Below, piece after piece: positions 7,189 through 16,734 of a stretch of DNA of 53,879 nt. Each line of letters opens with the position of its first letter. Within the stretch, counting starts at the first letter, position 1. The stretch spans positions 1-53,879 of the forward strand of contig URDJ01000017.1 of assembly GCA_900546615.1 (NCBI GenBank), read 5' to 3'. This DNA is from an uncultured Eubacteriales bacterium (GTDB lineage: Bacteria; Bacillota; Clostridia; Oscillospirales; Oscillospiraceae). The position numbers and the translations under genes are program-made. Under the pieces are notes generated by a model. That model was given only the letters and a program-made list of their open reading frames with translations. It was not told the origin of the DNA and did no database searches.

Positions 7189-8037
7189 TCAGGACTTCAG
7201 CATGTTGATATCCGCGACAGTCAATCCCTCGTGCAGCGCGAGATTTATGCCGTAACCGATGAGCTTTGCCACGTCTCGCACGGAACTGTCGATATCCCTG
7301 GGAGTTACGAACATGCCCGCAGCGTCTGGCGAGTCGGAGAAGGCTGAGGCGTCCACGACGGTGGGGACGCCGATGGCGAGGACGGGGAGGCCCAGCGACT
7401 TTGTATTGACTGCGGCGCGGTCGTTGCCTACTCCGGAGCCGGGCACGATGCCCGCGTCGGTGAGCTGCACCGTGCGGCACAGGCGCTCGAGAGAGGCTGA
7501 GGCGAGGGCGTCGACGGCGATGAGACGTGAGGGGTCGGCCGCCTTGCAGGCCGAGCGCAGCAGCTCGGCGGATTCGATGCCTGTAGCGCCGAGCACGCCG
7601 GGTTTCACGGCCGAGACCGTGGAAAAGCCCGCAAAGTCCTCCGGCATGCCTCGCTTGAGGTGGCGCGTTGCAATGACGGAGTTCACGGCCAGCGGGCCGA
7701 CGGCGTCGGGGGTCATTTCATCGTTGCCCAAACCCGCAACAAGCGTGCCTCTACCGCTGTCGCCGGGCAGCAGCTCGCGTATCAGCTCGGCCAGCAGGGA
7801 AGCGGCGTCCTCAAAGGCGTCGGAAGCACGCCCGATCAGCGGCTCAAGCCCAAGCGTCACGTATTTGCCGGCGGGTTTACATAACGCGTTCTCGCCTCGC
7901 TCGTCCAGTATCTCGACGGTAGTGACCTCGAAGCCGTCGCGGGTCTCTGAGGAGGCACGGACGCCCTCGAGCCTGCCGGAGCCGGGTGTCAGCTCGCGCT
8001 GTTCGGCGGCCAGGTCTGTGCGGAAGTGTCTGTCCAT
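7189..8037 (-). CDS. gpr: Germination protease GPR (A25 family)
   Basis: A 282-aa spore protease that degrades small acid-soluble DNA-binding proteins in the germinating spore. Family features are FRTDLAAEQ at the N-terminus, VAGLGNDEMTPDAVGPLAV, VKPGVLGATGIESAELL and PTVVDASAF. It is shorter than Bacillus GPR (about 370 aa) but both ends align with the family. The start at 8037 has an AGAGGTG site about 10 nt upstream; the frame remains open further upstream without support. A sigma-G-like promoter lies at 8073-8101. It is divergent from rpsT, a pairing common in Firmicutes. It shows that this organism forms spores. Confidence 0.93.
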   Translation of the reverse strand: MDRHFRTDLAAEQRELTPGSGRLEGVRASSETRDGFEVTTVEILDERGENALCKPAGKYVTLGLEPLIGRASDAFEDAASLLAELIRELLPGDSGRGTLVAGLGNDEMTPDAVGPLAVNSVIATRHLKRGMPEDFAGFSTVSAVKPGVLGATGIESAELLRSACKAADPSRLIAVDALASASLERLCRTVQLTDAGIVPGSGVGNDRAAVNTKSLGLPVLAIGVPTVVDASAFSDSPDAAGMFVTPRDIDSSVRDVAKLIGYGINLALHEGLTVADINMLKS

Positions 8038-8072
8038 TGTTATGCTGCACCTCTTGAACACAAGATGCTGTA

Positions 8073-8101
8073 TAGTCTGGCTTTTACGAGCTTTGCTATG
8101 C
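8073..8101 (-). promoter_or_regulatory. Candidate sigma-G promoter of gpr
   Basis: Minus strand: GCATA at -35 (8101-8097), 17-nt spacer, CAGACTA at -10 (8079-8073), compared with the sigma-G consensus GYATR / CATNNTA (one mismatch in the -10). Forespore control is expected for gpr. Confidence 0.4.
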
Positions 8102-8131
8102 AAATTTCCGCTCAGAAATAGAAAAAAGTAC

Positions 8132-8160
8132 TTGATTTTTGTATTATGGAATGGTAAAAT
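8132..8160 (+). promoter_or_regulatory. rpsT promoter
   Basis: -35 TTGATT (8132-8137), 17-nt spacer, -10 TAAAAT (8155-8160). Confidence 0.6.
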
Positions 8161-8224
8161 AACAATCCGCGGGTGGGCTGACCGGCCTGTCTGTGCAGTT
8201 TTATAGGAGGAGGTGGCAAACGGA

Positions 8225-8488
8225 ATGCCCAATATCAAGTCTGCGATGAAGCGCGACGAGAAGTCCAAGCTCGAGAACGCGAGGAACAAGGCCCAGAAGA
8301 CCGCGCTCAAGACTGTTATGAAGAAGTTCGACGCGGCGGTTGCGGAGGGCAACAAGGAGGCGGCTGCCGGTACCTATAAAGTTGCTGTGAAGTCTGTCGA
8401 TCGTGCTGCTGCGAGGGGTCTTATCCACAAGAACAACGCGGCCCACAAGAAGAGCGCCATGACGGTGAAGCTCAACGCGATGGAATGA
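8225..8488 (+). CDS. rpsT: 30S ribosomal protein S20
   Basis: An 87-aa basic helical protein beginning MPNIKSAMKRDEKSK, the conserved S20 N-terminus, with the late NNAAHKKSAMTVKL segment. It binds 16S rRNA during 30S assembly. The ATG at 8225 has GGAGGTG about 9 nt upstream; an in-frame GTG at 8213 overlaps that ribosome site and is unlikely to be used. It is monocistronic: its own promoter at 8132-8160 and a strong terminator at 8504-8536. Confidence 0.96.
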   Translation: MPNIKSAMKRDEKSKLENARNKAQKTALKTVMKKFDAAVAEGNKEAAAGTYKVAVKSVDRAAARGLIHKNNAAHKKSAMTVKLNAME

Positions 8489-8503
8489 TCAATTCAAGTA
8501 TGT

Positions 8504-8536
8504 AAAAAGCAGCAGGCAATTGCCTGCTGCTTTTTT
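8504..8536. terminator. Bidirectional terminator after rpsT and the lipid kinase gene
   Basis: A perfect 22-nt palindrome, GCAGCAGGCAA / TTGCCTGCTGC (8509-8530), is flanked by AAAAA and TTTTTT, so it works in both directions between the convergent genes. Confidence 0.9.
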
Positions 8537-8550
8537 GCATTCATTCACGC

Positions 8551-9441
8551 TCAGACGACGATTCTGACAGCCGCTCTTGCGTTTTTGATGACGACCTCTG
8601 TGTGCACTCCGCCCGGCTCTCCATCCCGGGTGAAGGGCACGGGGTCGGAAAAGCTGAACTTTACTTCCCGCGCCTTTTCTATACACATCATCTCGCCCTT
8701 GTAGTTCCTGGACACTGCCTGCGCCACCAGCGCGTTGAGGTCGGCCAGCGTCGCTGGGTACCTGACCAGCGCTACCTCGAACAGCCCGTCGTCCAGGGCC
8801 ACCATGTCCGGGTCGAGCTTCACGAGGCCCGCGACGGAGGTGGAGTTCGTCACGCCGCCGAAGATATAGTCGCCCTCGACTGTTTTCCCGTCCATCTCCA
8901 CCTTCGTGCGGTAGTGCGGCAGCTTGGGCAGGCGGTTCATGCCCTCGAGCAGGTAGGCCAGGTGTCCCAGCGCCTGTTTCGACTGCTGGGGCGTCTCGTA
9001 GCTCACGTCCGTGAAGGCGCCGAAGGCCGCGACGTAGGTAAAGTATTTATCCTCGCCGAAGCAGCCGATATCCCAGGCGCGGGGCGTGCCCTCGGCGATG
9101 CGCCGGGCTACTGCTGCGGGGTCGTTCTTCGGCAGCTTCAGCGTCGTGGCGACGTCGTTCGCCGTGCCGAGAGGGAAGTAGCCCACGGGCGGGCGCTTCT
9201 CAGCCGGCAGGCGCATGAGGCCGGAGGTCACCTCCGAGAGCGTCCCGTCGCCGCCCAGGCAGCAGACGAGGTCGCAGCCCGCCGCCAGCTGCGCCAGCTC
9301 GATGGCCTCGCCCGCGCGCGTTGTGAATCTCAGTGTCGGCTCGTAGCCCGCCGAGTGCAGGGTGAACAGCGCCTCACCCAGGCCCTGTCTGTACATGCCG
9401 CGGCCCGCGACCGGGTTTATGATGAACAGCAGCTTTTTCAT
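8551..9441 (-). CDS. Diacylglycerol/lipid kinase family protein (YegS/DgkB-like)
   Basis: A 296-aa soluble lipid kinase. The N-terminal diacylglycerol-kinase catalytic domain has LFIINPVAGRG and the nucleotide-binding GGDGTLSEV motif; the C-terminal beta-sandwich ends in the late LDDGLFEVALVRY. In Firmicutes, DgkB phosphorylates diacylglycerol for phospholipid recycling; other members act on different lipids, so I do not assign a substrate. The ATG at 9441 has a GAGGTG site; a GTG at 9453 is an alternative. It begins 8 nt after the cysK stop codon and is probably in the same operon. Confidence 0.88.
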   Translation of the reverse strand: MKKLLFIINPVAGRGMYRQGLGEALFTLHSAGYEPTLRFTTRAGEAIELAQLAAGCDLVCCLGGDGTLSEVTSGLMRLPAEKRPPVGYFPLGTANDVATTLKLPKNDPAAVARRIAEGTPRAWDIGCFGEDKYFTYVAAFGAFTDVSYETPQQSKQALGHLAYLLEGMNRLPKLPHYRTKVEMDGKTVEGDYIFGGVTNSTSVAGLVKLDPDMVALDDGLFEVALVRYPATLADLNALVAQAVSRNYKGEMMCIEKAREVKFSFSDPVPFTRDGEPGGVHTEVVIKNARAAVRIVV

Positions 9442-9449
9442 TCGGCACC

Positions 9450-10358
9450 TCACATTATGCTCAGATAGCGCTCGCCGGTGTCCGGCAGCAGGCAGACTAC
9501 GTTTTTTCCCTTAAACTCAGGGCGCTTCGCGATCTCGCGCGCCGCGAAGGCCGCCGCGCCGGAGGACACGCCGCAGAGGAGCCCCTCCGTCATCGCCAGC
9601 TCGCGCATGCCCGCGAGCGCGTCCTCGTCCGTGACGGTCACAACCTCGTCGTACAACGTCGTGTCCAGCGCCTCGGGGACGAAGTTCGCGCCTATGCCCT
9701 GTATGGCGTGCGGCCCGGCGCGGCCCTCGGTGAGCAGGGGAGAGGAGGCCGGCTCCATCGCCACGATGCGGATGGAGGGGTCGCGCTCCTTGAGATAGCG
9801 CCCCACGCCCGTTATCGTGCCGCCCGTGCCGGCGCCGGCGACGAAGGCCGCGATGTCCCCGTCCGTGTCGCTCCAGATCTCCGGGCCCGTGGTCTCGTAA
9901 TGCGCCTGCGGGTTCGCGGGATTCGAGAACTGGCCCGCGACGATACTGCCCGGGTTCGCGGCGGCTATCTCGTCGGCCTTCGCCACCGCGCCGGACATGC
10001 CCTCCGCGCCCGGCGTGAGCACCACCTCGGCCCCATAGGCCGTGATGAGCTTTATGCGCTCGGGGCTCATGCTGTCGGGCATGACGATGACGGCCCTGTA
10101 GCCCAGCACCGCCGCTATCGCCGCAAGGCCGATGCCGGTGTTGCCGCTCGTCGGCTCGACTACCACGCCGCCCTTTTGAAGCCGGCCCTCGCGCTCCGCC
10201 GAGCGGAGCATCGAGAGCGCCACGCGGTCCTTCGCGCTGCCCGCGGGGTTTTGGCGCTCGAGCTTGGCAAGTATGTTCATGCCGGGTGCAAAGCGGGAGA
10301 GCCGGACGAGCGGAGTGCCGCCTATCAGCTCCGTCATGTCGGAATATATTTTAGCCAT
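9450..10358 (-). CDS. cysK: Cysteine synthase A (O-acetylserine sulfhydrylase)
   Basis: A 302-aa PLP enzyme of fold type II that makes cysteine from O-acetylserine and sulfide. The internal aldimine lysine is in NPAGSAKDR (about K43), the substrate loop is TSGNTGIGLA, and the phosphate-binding glycines are in GAGTGGTITGVGRYL. The ATG at 10358 has AGGAGG 6 nt upstream. It is divergent from asnS across 109 nt. Confidence 0.94.
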   Translation of the reverse strand: MAKIYSDMTELIGGTPLVRLSRFAPGMNILAKLERQNPAGSAKDRVALSMLRSAEREGRLQKGGVVVEPTSGNTGIGLAAIAAVLGYRAVIVMPDSMSPERIKLITAYGAEVVLTPGAEGMSGAVAKADEIAAANPGSIVAGQFSNPANPQAHYETTGPEIWSDTDGDIAAFVAGAGTGGTITGVGRYLKERDPSIRIVAMEPASSPLLTEGRAGPHAIQGIGANFVPEALDTTLYDEVVTVTDEDALAGMRELAMTEGLLCGVSSGAAAFAAREIAKRPEFKGKNVVCLLPDTGERYLSIM

Positions 10359-10383
10359 AACGCGCCTCCTGATGGAAATGGTG

Positions 10384-10412
10384 TTGAAAATTTGATTGAC
10401 TATGAGTATAAT
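10384..10412 (+). promoter_or_regulatory. asnS promoter
   Basis: -35 TTGAAA (10384-10389), 17-nt spacer, -10 TATAAT (10407-10412), close to consensus. The leader is about 50 nt, too short for a T-box. Confidence 0.8.
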
Positions 10413-10467
10413 ACAGAGAAGCGGCCAAAGCAAGCCGCAAACGGTAAACGAAAGGGGACGCGCCAAT

Positions 10468-11862
10468 ATGGAACGGCAGAGGATCTCGGGCATATACGCC
10501 GACGCAGCCGCGTTCGCGGACAGGGAGATAACTGTCTGCGGCTGGGTCAGGACAGTGAGGGACATGAAGAATTTCGGCTTCGTCGAGCTGAACGACGGCT
10601 CCTGCCACAAGAGCCTGCAGGTCGTGCTCGAGAAGGGGAATCTGTCCAATTACGACGAGATCGCGCGGCAGAACGTGGGCGCGGCCCTCATAGTGAAGGG
10701 CACGCTGGTGCTCACCCCCGAGGCGAAGCAGCCCTTTGAGCTGAAAGCCCGGGAGATCATGGTCGAGGGCGCCTCGACCCCGGACTACCCGCTGCAGAAG
10801 AAGCGGCACAGCGTGGAGTTTCTGAGGACCATCCAGCATCTGAGGCCGAGGACGAACCTGTTCTCTGCGGCCTTCCGCGTGCGGAGCGTCGCGGCGGCAG
10901 CGATACACGAGTTCTTCCAGAGCCGGGGCTTCGTCTATGTGCACACGCCGATACTGACCGGCTCCGACTGCGAGGGCGCGGGCGAGATGTTCGGCGTCAC
11001 GACCATGGACGTGAACGATCCCCCGAGGACTGAGGACGGCGCCGTGGACTGGAGCCAGGACTTCTTCGGCAAGCACGTGAGCCTGACCGTCTCCGGCCAG
11101 CTCAACGCCGAGAACTTCGCCATGGCCTTTGGAGATGTGTACACCTTTGGCCCGACCTTCCGCGCGGAGAAATCGAACACCCAGCGCCACGCGGCCGAGT
11201 TTTGGATGATAGAGCCGGAGATGGCCTTCGCGGACCTCTCGGACTACATGGACAACGCCGAAGCGATGATAAAATACGTCATCACGAGGGTCATGGAGCG
11301 CTGCCCGCAGGAGATGGAGTTTTTCAACTCCTTCGTCGACAAGGGCCTGCTCGAGCGCCTCAACCACGTCGCCAGCTCCGATTTCGGCCGCGTGACCTAC
11401 ACCGAGGCCGTCGAGATACTCAAAAAGAACAACGACAAGTTCGACTACAAGGTCGACTGGGGCTCCGACCTTCAGACTGAGCACGAGCGCTACCTCACCG
11501 AGCAGGTGTTCAAGAAGCCCATCTTCGTGACGAACTATCCGAAGGAGATAAAGGCCTTCTACATGCGCCTGGACGACGGCGGCAAGACCGTCGCGGCGGC
11601 GGACTGCCTCGTGCCCGGCATAGGCGAGATCGTCGGCGGCAGCCAGCGTGAGGAGAGGCTGGATGTGCTCGAGGCGCGCATGGCCGAGCTGGGCCTCGAC
11701 CCGGCCGACTACTGGTGGTACCTCGACCTGCGGCGCTACGGCTCCTGCCGCCACGCGGGCTACGGCCTCGGCTTCGAGCGGCTCATCATGTACCTTACCG
11801 GCATCTCGAACATCCGCGACGTGCTGCCGCATCCCCGCACCTGGGGCTCGGCTGATTTCTGA
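10468..11862 (+). CDS. asnS: Asparaginyl-tRNA synthetase
   Basis: A 464-aa class IIb synthetase. An N-terminal OB fold binds the anticodon ([24 protein letters not shown]). The catalytic core includes the motif-2 stretch [26 protein letters not shown] region near residues 230-255 and motif 3 ([17 protein letters not shown]). The segment around residues 175-210 ([19 protein letters not shown]) is the small insertion seen in the AsnRS form common in gut Clostridia and Bacteroidetes. The start at 10468 has AAAGGGG upstream. It is monocistronic with its own promoter and terminator. Confidence 0.95.
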   Translation: MERQRISGIYADAAAFADREITVCGWVRTVRDMKNFGFVELNDGSCHKSLQVVLEKGNLSNYDEIARQNVGAALIVKGTLVLTPEAKQPFELKAREIMVEGASTPDYPLQKKRHSVEFLRTIQHLRPRTNLFSAAFRVRSVAAAAIHEFFQSRGFVYVHTPILTGSDCEGAGEMFGVTTMDVNDPPRTEDGAVDWSQDFFGKHVSLTVSGQLNAENFAMAFGDVYTFGPTFRAEKSNTQRHAAEFWMIEPEMAFADLSDYMDNAEAMIKYVITRVMERCPQEMEFFNSFVDKGLLERLNHVASSDFGRVTYTEAVEILKKNNDKFDYKVDWGSDLQTEHERYLTEQVFKKPIFVTNYPKEIKAFYMRLDDGGKTVAAADCLVPGIGEIVGGSQREERLDVLEARMAELGLDPADYWWYLDLRRYGSCRHAGYGLGFERLIMYLTGISNIRDVLPHPRTWGSADF

Positions 11863-11884
11863 TAAACAAAAGATGTTACAGTAA

Positions 11885-11925
11885 GACCACCCCGCCGGCT
11901 GAAGCCGGCGGGGTGGTCTGATTTT
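11885..11925. terminator. Terminator between asnS and the foldase gene
   Basis: A 15-bp perfect stem GACCACCCCGCCGGC / GCCGGCGGGGTGGTC (11885-11918) with a TGAA loop is followed by TGATTTTGCTTT. It lies between convergent genes. Confidence 0.75.
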
Positions 11926-11945
11926 GCTTTCGCAGCTTTATTCTT

Positions 11946-13112
11946 TTACAGCCCGAACAGCTCCTTGAGGTCGAGGTCTTCGAACACCGCGGACCAGCTC
12001 GTCTCGGCATTCTCTATCCAGCCGGAGAACCTGTCGTTGTAGAGGTTCGCCGCCACCACGGCCCGGATGGTATAGGGGGTTCCGGCAGAGTCGAACTGCA
12101 TCACCTTGTCCTCCGGTGTCAGCGGAAGTCTCAGGATTATGTGGTAGCCGAAGTCGCTTTCCACGATCTCCGACAGCTGGCCCGGCTCGAGCGCCGCCGT
12201 CGCCGTCTCGAACTCCTCCACCATCTCACCTGTGGTGAAGCAGTAGCCGTCGGGGAAGGAGGCAAGGCCCGTGTCCTCGCTCTTTTCCTGCATCAGCGTG
12301 TCGAAGGCCGTCTCCAGCTCCTCGCCGCTCTTGTCCTTGAGCTGGTCGTAGACATCCTGCGCCTCGGCCAGCTTTTCCGCCTTCGCGGCCTCGTCGAGAG
12401 CCTCACCCTCCGAGTCCGTCGTCAGGATCAGGATATGCTTCGCCGTCATGTAGCCGTATTCCTGCGCCTTGTCCATGACCTCCTGCTCCGTCAGCTTCTC
12501 CCCGGCGCCGCCGTACAGCGTGGTATACGCCCTCGAGTACAGCGCCGCCGCACGGTTCATGAAGTCGTACAGCTCGCGGCTCACGTAGATCTCGTCCAGC
12601 GTGGCGAAAAGCTCCTCCTCAGTGCCGTCCTCTCCAACGATATCCTTTATATCGCTCTCGAGCAGGGCCTGCAGAGCCTCCTCGTCCTCCTCGGTCAGCT
12701 CCACGCCTTCCTTAGCCGCGTTTACCTCCAGCGCATGATACTGCACGCAGTAGCTTTTGGCCGCGTCTATGAGCATGCTGCCTATCGTCATGCTGTTGTC
12801 GTATATATACGGGGTGTCAAAGTCCGAGACGGCCCCCATGCTCGCGGCATAGCTCGTATAGCAGTAGTTGAGCCAGTAGAAAAACTCGCCCCAGTTCACC
12901 TCGTCGCCGTCCACTGTGAGCACTGTGGTCTCGGGGTCGTATTTCTCCCTCGCCGCGTCCCAATCCAGCTCCAGCGCCGCCGTATCCGTCGGCTCCGTGC
13001 TGGCCGTGGGAGGTTCGCTCACGTCCAGCTCGACCTCGTCCAGCGAGCCGCAGCCCGCCAGCAGCCCAAGTGCCAGTGCAAAACACATGGCGGCAGATAA
13101 TGCTCTTTTCAT
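11946..13112 (-). CDS. PrsA-like parvulin foldase lipoprotein
   Basis: A 388-aa exported lipoprotein. The signal peptide ends in a lipobox (ALGLLAGCGS, Cys near residue 21), followed by a low-complexity acidic linker. A SurA/PrsA-type N-domain comes next, then a PpiC-type peptidyl-prolyl isomerase domain (about residues 225-350: MTAKHILILTTDSE, GLASFPDGYCFTTGEMVEEFE, VESDFGYHIILRL). Such proteins help secreted proteins fold outside the membrane. The gene begins 1 nt after the mfd stop codon and is likely co-transcribed with mfd. Confidence 0.9.
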   Translation of the reverse strand: MKRALSAAMCFALALGLLAGCGSLDEVELDVSEPPTASTEPTDTAALELDWDAAREKYDPETTVLTVDGDEVNWGEFFYWLNYCYTSYAASMGAVSDFDTPYIYDNSMTIGSMLIDAAKSYCVQYHALEVNAAKEGVELTEEDEEALQALLESDIKDIVGEDGTEEELFATLDEIYVSRELYDFMNRAAALYSRAYTTLYGGAGEKLTEQEVMDKAQEYGYMTAKHILILTTDSEGEALDEAAKAEKLAEAQDVYDQLKDKSGEELETAFDTLMQEKSEDTGLASFPDGYCFTTGEMVEEFETATAALEPGQLSEIVESDFGYHIILRLPLTPEDKVMQFDSAGTPYTIRAVVAANLYNDRFSGWIENAETSWSAVFEDLDLKELFGL

Positions 13113-13113
13113 C

Positions 13114-16100
13114 TTATCCTTTATCCTCCTTATCGTCCTGTGGCTGTTTTTCCGTCGAGGCCCAGGCTGAGGAGAAGTTCGACGCCTCGTCCAGCACCCT
13201 TGCCTTCGGCGGCAGCTTGAGCGATATTCTCGGCACGGAGCCGGCTTCGACCCGCAGCCTTCCCTTGTACTCGGGCCTCGCGTACAGCTCTGATACCCTT
13301 CTCATATCGAAGTCCGAGAGCGTGAATCTGAGCGTTCCGGCCTTCTGGCTGATGTCCGTTATGCCGGCCCGTCCGGCCTCGCCGCGCAGCAGCGCCACGC
13401 GCACCAGAGCTGTCACGCTGTCCGGAGGCTCGCCGAAACGGTCGATCAGCTCGTCGAGCACGTCGTCCGCGTCCGCCTCGCTCCTTATGAGCGCTATTCT
13501 CCGGTAGAGGTCCATCCTCTGCTCCGAGGACTCTATATAGCTCTCCGGTATGTTCGCCGTCACCGCAAGGTCTGCCGTCGAGGACGCACGGTTTTGCGGC
13601 TTTTCGCCCTTCTCCTCGAGCACGGCCTCCTCCAGCAGCTTTAAGTACATGTCGTAGCCCACGTCTATGAGGTGCCCCGACTGCTCCGCGCCCAGGAGGT
13701 TCCCCGCGCCGCGTATCTCGAGGTCGCGCATCGCTATCCTGAACCCCGAGTTGAACTCCGCAAATTCCCGTATGGCCTCCAGCCGCTTTTCCGCGATCTC
13801 CGTGAGCACCTTGTCCCGCTTGAAGGTCAGGTAGGCGCTCGCCCTTCTCGCCGAGCGGCCCACACGCCCGCGTATCTGGTGCAGCTGGGCAAGGCCAAGC
13901 TTGTCGGCGTCCTCTATGATGAGCGTGTTCACGTTCGGGATGTCGATGCCCGTCTCAATTATCGTCGTGCATACGAGCACCTGCACGCGGCCCTCTATCA
14001 TGTCCTCCATGACCCGCGAGAGCTGTTCCTCGTCCATCTTCCCGTGCGCCACGGCGACGGCCGCGCCGTCGAGCAGCTCAGAGATTTTGAGCGCCGTGCG
14101 CTCTATGTTGTCCACGCGGTTGTGCAGGTAATAGACCTGCCCGCCCCTCGCCAGCTCGCGGCGCATGGCCTCCGCCAGGGTGCCCCAGTCGTGCTCCATG
14201 ACGAAGGTCTGCACCGGCAGGCGGTCCTGCGGCGGCTCCTCTATCGTGGACATGTCCCGGATGCCCGCCAGCGCCATGTTCAGCGTCCGCGGTATCGGCG
14301 TGGCCGAGAGCGTCAGCACGTCCACCTGACGTGCCAGCTCCTTTATATGTTCCTTGTGCGACACTCCGAAGCGCTGCTCCTCGTCCACGATGAGCAGGCC
14401 GAGCTTTTTGAACTCTATGTCCTTCTGCAGCAGCCTGTGCGTGCCGATGACGAGGTCGCACTTGCCGCTCTTGAGGTTTTTGAGCGTCTCCTTCACCTGC
14501 GCGGGCGTTCTGAAGCGGCTGAGCACCTCTATGTCCACGGGATAACCGAAAAACCTCTGCATCGCCGTCTGGTAGTGCTGCTGGGCCAGCACCGTCGTAG
14601 GCACCAGTATTGCCGCCTGGCAGCCGTCGAGGATGCACTTCATCACGGCCCGCAGGGCCACCTCGGTCTTGCCATAGCCCACGTCGCCGCAGAGCAGCCG
14701 GTCCATGGGCATGGGCTTTTCCATGTCCCTTTTTATCTCCTCGACGCACCTGAGCTGGTCGTCGGTCTCCTCATAGCCGAAGCGCTCCTCGAACTCCTGC
14801 TGCCAGGCCGAGTCCGCAGCGAAGGCGTGCCCCTCCGTCCGCGCGCGCTCGGCATAGAGCTGGATGAGGCCCTTCGCCAGCTGCTTTGCCGCCGCCTTCG
14901 CCCGCGATTTGGTCCTCTGCCACTCCGCTCCGCCGAGCTTCGAGAGCCGCACCTGCGCGTTCTCCGCCGCCCCGACGTATTTCGTCACGAGGTCGAGCTG
15001 CGTCGCGGGGACGTAAAGGCTGTCCGTGCCCGCGTAGCAGATCTTCATATAGTCCTTCTCCGCCCCGTCCACCGGTATGCGCACGACGCCTGCAAAGCGG
15101 CCTATGCCGTGCTGCTCGTGCACCACGAGGTCGCCGACGGCGAGGTCGGCACAGGAGCTTATCTTCTCCCCAACGGCCTTTTTGCGCCGCTTCTGCCGCC
15201 GCAGGCCCGCCGACATGAGCTGGGTGTCCGTCAGCACCGCCAGCTTCAGCGTGGGGTATTCTATGCCCGAGGACAGCCCGCCCGTCGTGACAATGCACTC
15301 ACGCGGCGAGGGCAGGCGCCCCGGCTTTTCCGCCAGCATCGCGCCGCCGGACTGCCTGAACATGCCCGTCAGTATGTTCGCCCGCCTCGAGTCGCCCGCC
15401 AGCACCAGAACACCGCAGCCCGCCTCGCGGTAGTGCGCGAGATCTTCCTTCGCCTGCTCCGCCGAGCCGCCGTAGGAGGGCAGCTGTTTGGCCTGTATCT
15501 GTATGACGCCCTGCGGCTCGAGCGGATACCTGCCCGCCGTGAATGCGTCGGCAAAATATACGCTGTGCCCGGCGAGCTTCTGCCACACCTGCTGCTCCGT
15601 GACGTGGAACTCCTCAGCCTTCGCCTGCATCCTGCCGGATGAGACCAGCGCCGAAATATCCTCCTGTATGCTCTTTATATAGTCCCTGGCACGCTCCATG
15701 AACCTGCCGGGCTGCTCGCAGACTATTACCGCGCCTTCTCCTATATAGTCCGCCGCTGAGACCGGCGCGCCGTATATAAGCTCTGCATATTTATCCGCCG
15801 CTCTCAGCTCCGCGCCGTTTGCCAGGCGCTCTGCGTCCTCCCGCAGCGAGCTTATGAGCTGCTGTGAGACGCCTCCTTTTTTCTCATGCCGTGCGGCGAG
15901 TTTTTCGAGCTGCTCCGAGAGCGCGGCAGTGCCGCCTCTGCACAGCCCGGGCAGGGTCTCCGCAGCGGGAAGGACCGTACAGCGCTCGAGGTCCTCCGTG
16001 CGCCTCTGGCTAAGGATATCGAAATGCGCCATCGAGTCCGGCTCGTCGCCCCAGAACTCTATCCTCACGGGCTGTTCGTGCGCGGGCGAAAAAAAGTCCA

Positions 16101-16641
16101 GTATCCCGCCCCTTCTCGAGAACTGCCCCGGCCCCTCGACCTGGGTAGAGCGCGTGTAGCCGCAGCGGATGAGCGCGTCCTCAAGGTCCTCCGGCGGCAT
16201 CTGCGACCTCATGTCGATATCGAAGGCGCAGCGCTCGAAGGCCGATGTCGGCATGGCGCGTTGGAAAAGGCCCTGGGCGGTTATAATTACAGTGTCCTCG
16301 CCGTTTTTCAGCGTCCGGAGCGCCCCGAGCCTGCGCTGCTCTAACTGCCTCGAGGCGGCGTCCGCCTGTATAAACACATAGTCACGGCCCGTGAGCACGC
16401 AGGGCCGCTCGTCAGTGAACGCATAAATATCCGACGCAAGTGCATCGGCCGAGGTCTCGTCCGGCGAGAGCACCACGAGCTGCCTGCCTGTCTTCAGCCT
16501 CAGCGCCGAAATAAAATGCGCCCTGTGCACCGCAGACAGCCCCGTTACGAGCGCACAGACCCTGCCGCTCTCCGCGGGCAGGGGGAGGGCGGCGGCTTCC
16601 GGTATTTTCAAAAAGGCTTCTGCCAGGATATTCGTCTCCAT
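13114..16641 (-). CDS. mfd: Transcription-repair coupling factor Mfd
   Basis: A 1175-aa DNA translocase that releases stalled RNA polymerase and recruits UvrA. In order: UvrB-like UvrA-binding modules (residues ~1-350), the CarD-like RNA-polymerase interaction domain (AVGDLVVHEQHGIGRFAGV, ~500), helicase motifs GDVGYGKTEVALRA (Walker A, ~650), VDEEQRFGV (DEEQ, ~755) and SATPIPRTL, then RecG-like motifs (IRGRVGRS) and the C-terminal TRCF domain. Full length. The start at 16641 has no ribosome site, and a consensus -10 box ends only 9 nt upstream, so the mRNA may be leaderless. It is divergent from dnaA. Confidence 0.97.
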   Translation of the reverse strand: METNILAEAFLKIPEAAALPLPAESGRVCALVTGLSAVHRAHFISALRLKTGRQLVVLSPDETSADALASDIYAFTDERPCVLTGRDYVFIQADAASRQLEQRRLGALRTLKNGEDTVIITAQGLFQRAMPTSAFERCAFDIDMRSQMPPEDLEDALIRCGYTRSTQVEGPGQFSRRGGILDFFSPAHEQPVRIEFWGDEPDSMAHFDILSQRRTEDLERCTVLPAAETLPGLCRGGTAALSEQLEKLAARHEKKGGVSQQLISSLREDAERLANGAELRAADKYAELIYGAPVSAADYIGEGAVIVCEQPGRFMERARDYIKSIQEDISALVSSGRMQAKAEEFHVTEQQVWQKLAGHSVYFADAFTAGRYPLEPQGVIQIQAKQLPSYGGSAEQAKEDLAHYREAGCGVLVLAGDSRRANILTGMFRQSGGAMLAEKPGRLPSPRECIVTTGGLSSGIEYPTLKLAVLTDTQLMSAGLRRQKRRKKAVGEKISSCADLAVGDLVVHEQHGIGRFAGVVRIPVDGAEKDYMKICYAGTDSLYVPATQLDLVTKYVGAAENAQVRLSKLGGAEWQRTKSRAKAAAKQLAKGLIQLYAERARTEGHAFAADSAWQQEFEERFGYEETDDQLRCVEEIKRDMEKPMPMDRLLCGDVGYGKTEVALRAVMKCILDGCQAAILVPTTVLAQQHYQTAMQRFFGYPVDIEVLSRFRTPAQVKETLKNLKSGKCDLVIGTHRLLQKDIEFKKLGLLIVDEEQRFGVSHKEHIKELARQVDVLTLSATPIPRTLNMALAGIRDMSTIEEPPQDRLPVQTFVMEHDWGTLAEAMRRELARGGQVYYLHNRVDNIERTALKISELLDGAAVAVAHGKMDEEQLSRVMEDMIEGRVQVLVCTTIIETGIDIPNVNTLIIEDADKLGLAQLHQIRGRVGRSARRASAYLTFKRDKVLTEIAEKRLEAIREFAEFNSGFRIAMRDLEIRGAGNLLGAEQSGHLIDVGYDMYLKLLEEAVLEEKGEKPQNRASSTADLAVTANIPESYIESSEQRMDLYRRIALIRSEADADDVLDELIDRFGEPPDSVTALVRVALLRGEAGRAGITDISQKAGTLRFTLSDFDMRRVSELYARPEYKGRLRVEAGSVPRISLKLPPKARVLDEASNFSSAWASTEKQPQDDKEDKG

Positions 16642-16650
16642 GATTTTGCT

Positions 16651-16679
16651 ATTATATCAAACACCTCTGTCAAATTCAA
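16651..16679 (-). promoter_or_regulatory. mfd promoter, predicted to give a near-leaderless mRNA
   Basis: Minus strand: -35 TTGAAT (16679-16674), 17-nt spacer, extended -10 TGATATAAT with TATAAT at 16656-16651. The start codon follows after 9 nt. Confidence 0.6.
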
Positions 16680-16734
16680 TAAAAACAGGACGCGGCGATA
16701 CCCTAACTTTTCTGTTACAAATGCGGCGTATCTC

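Noticed and set aside
13672..15642. 656-codon open frame on the plus strand opposite mfd
   Set aside because: It lies fully inside the well-supported mfd gene and has no domain or ribosome site; shadow frame.
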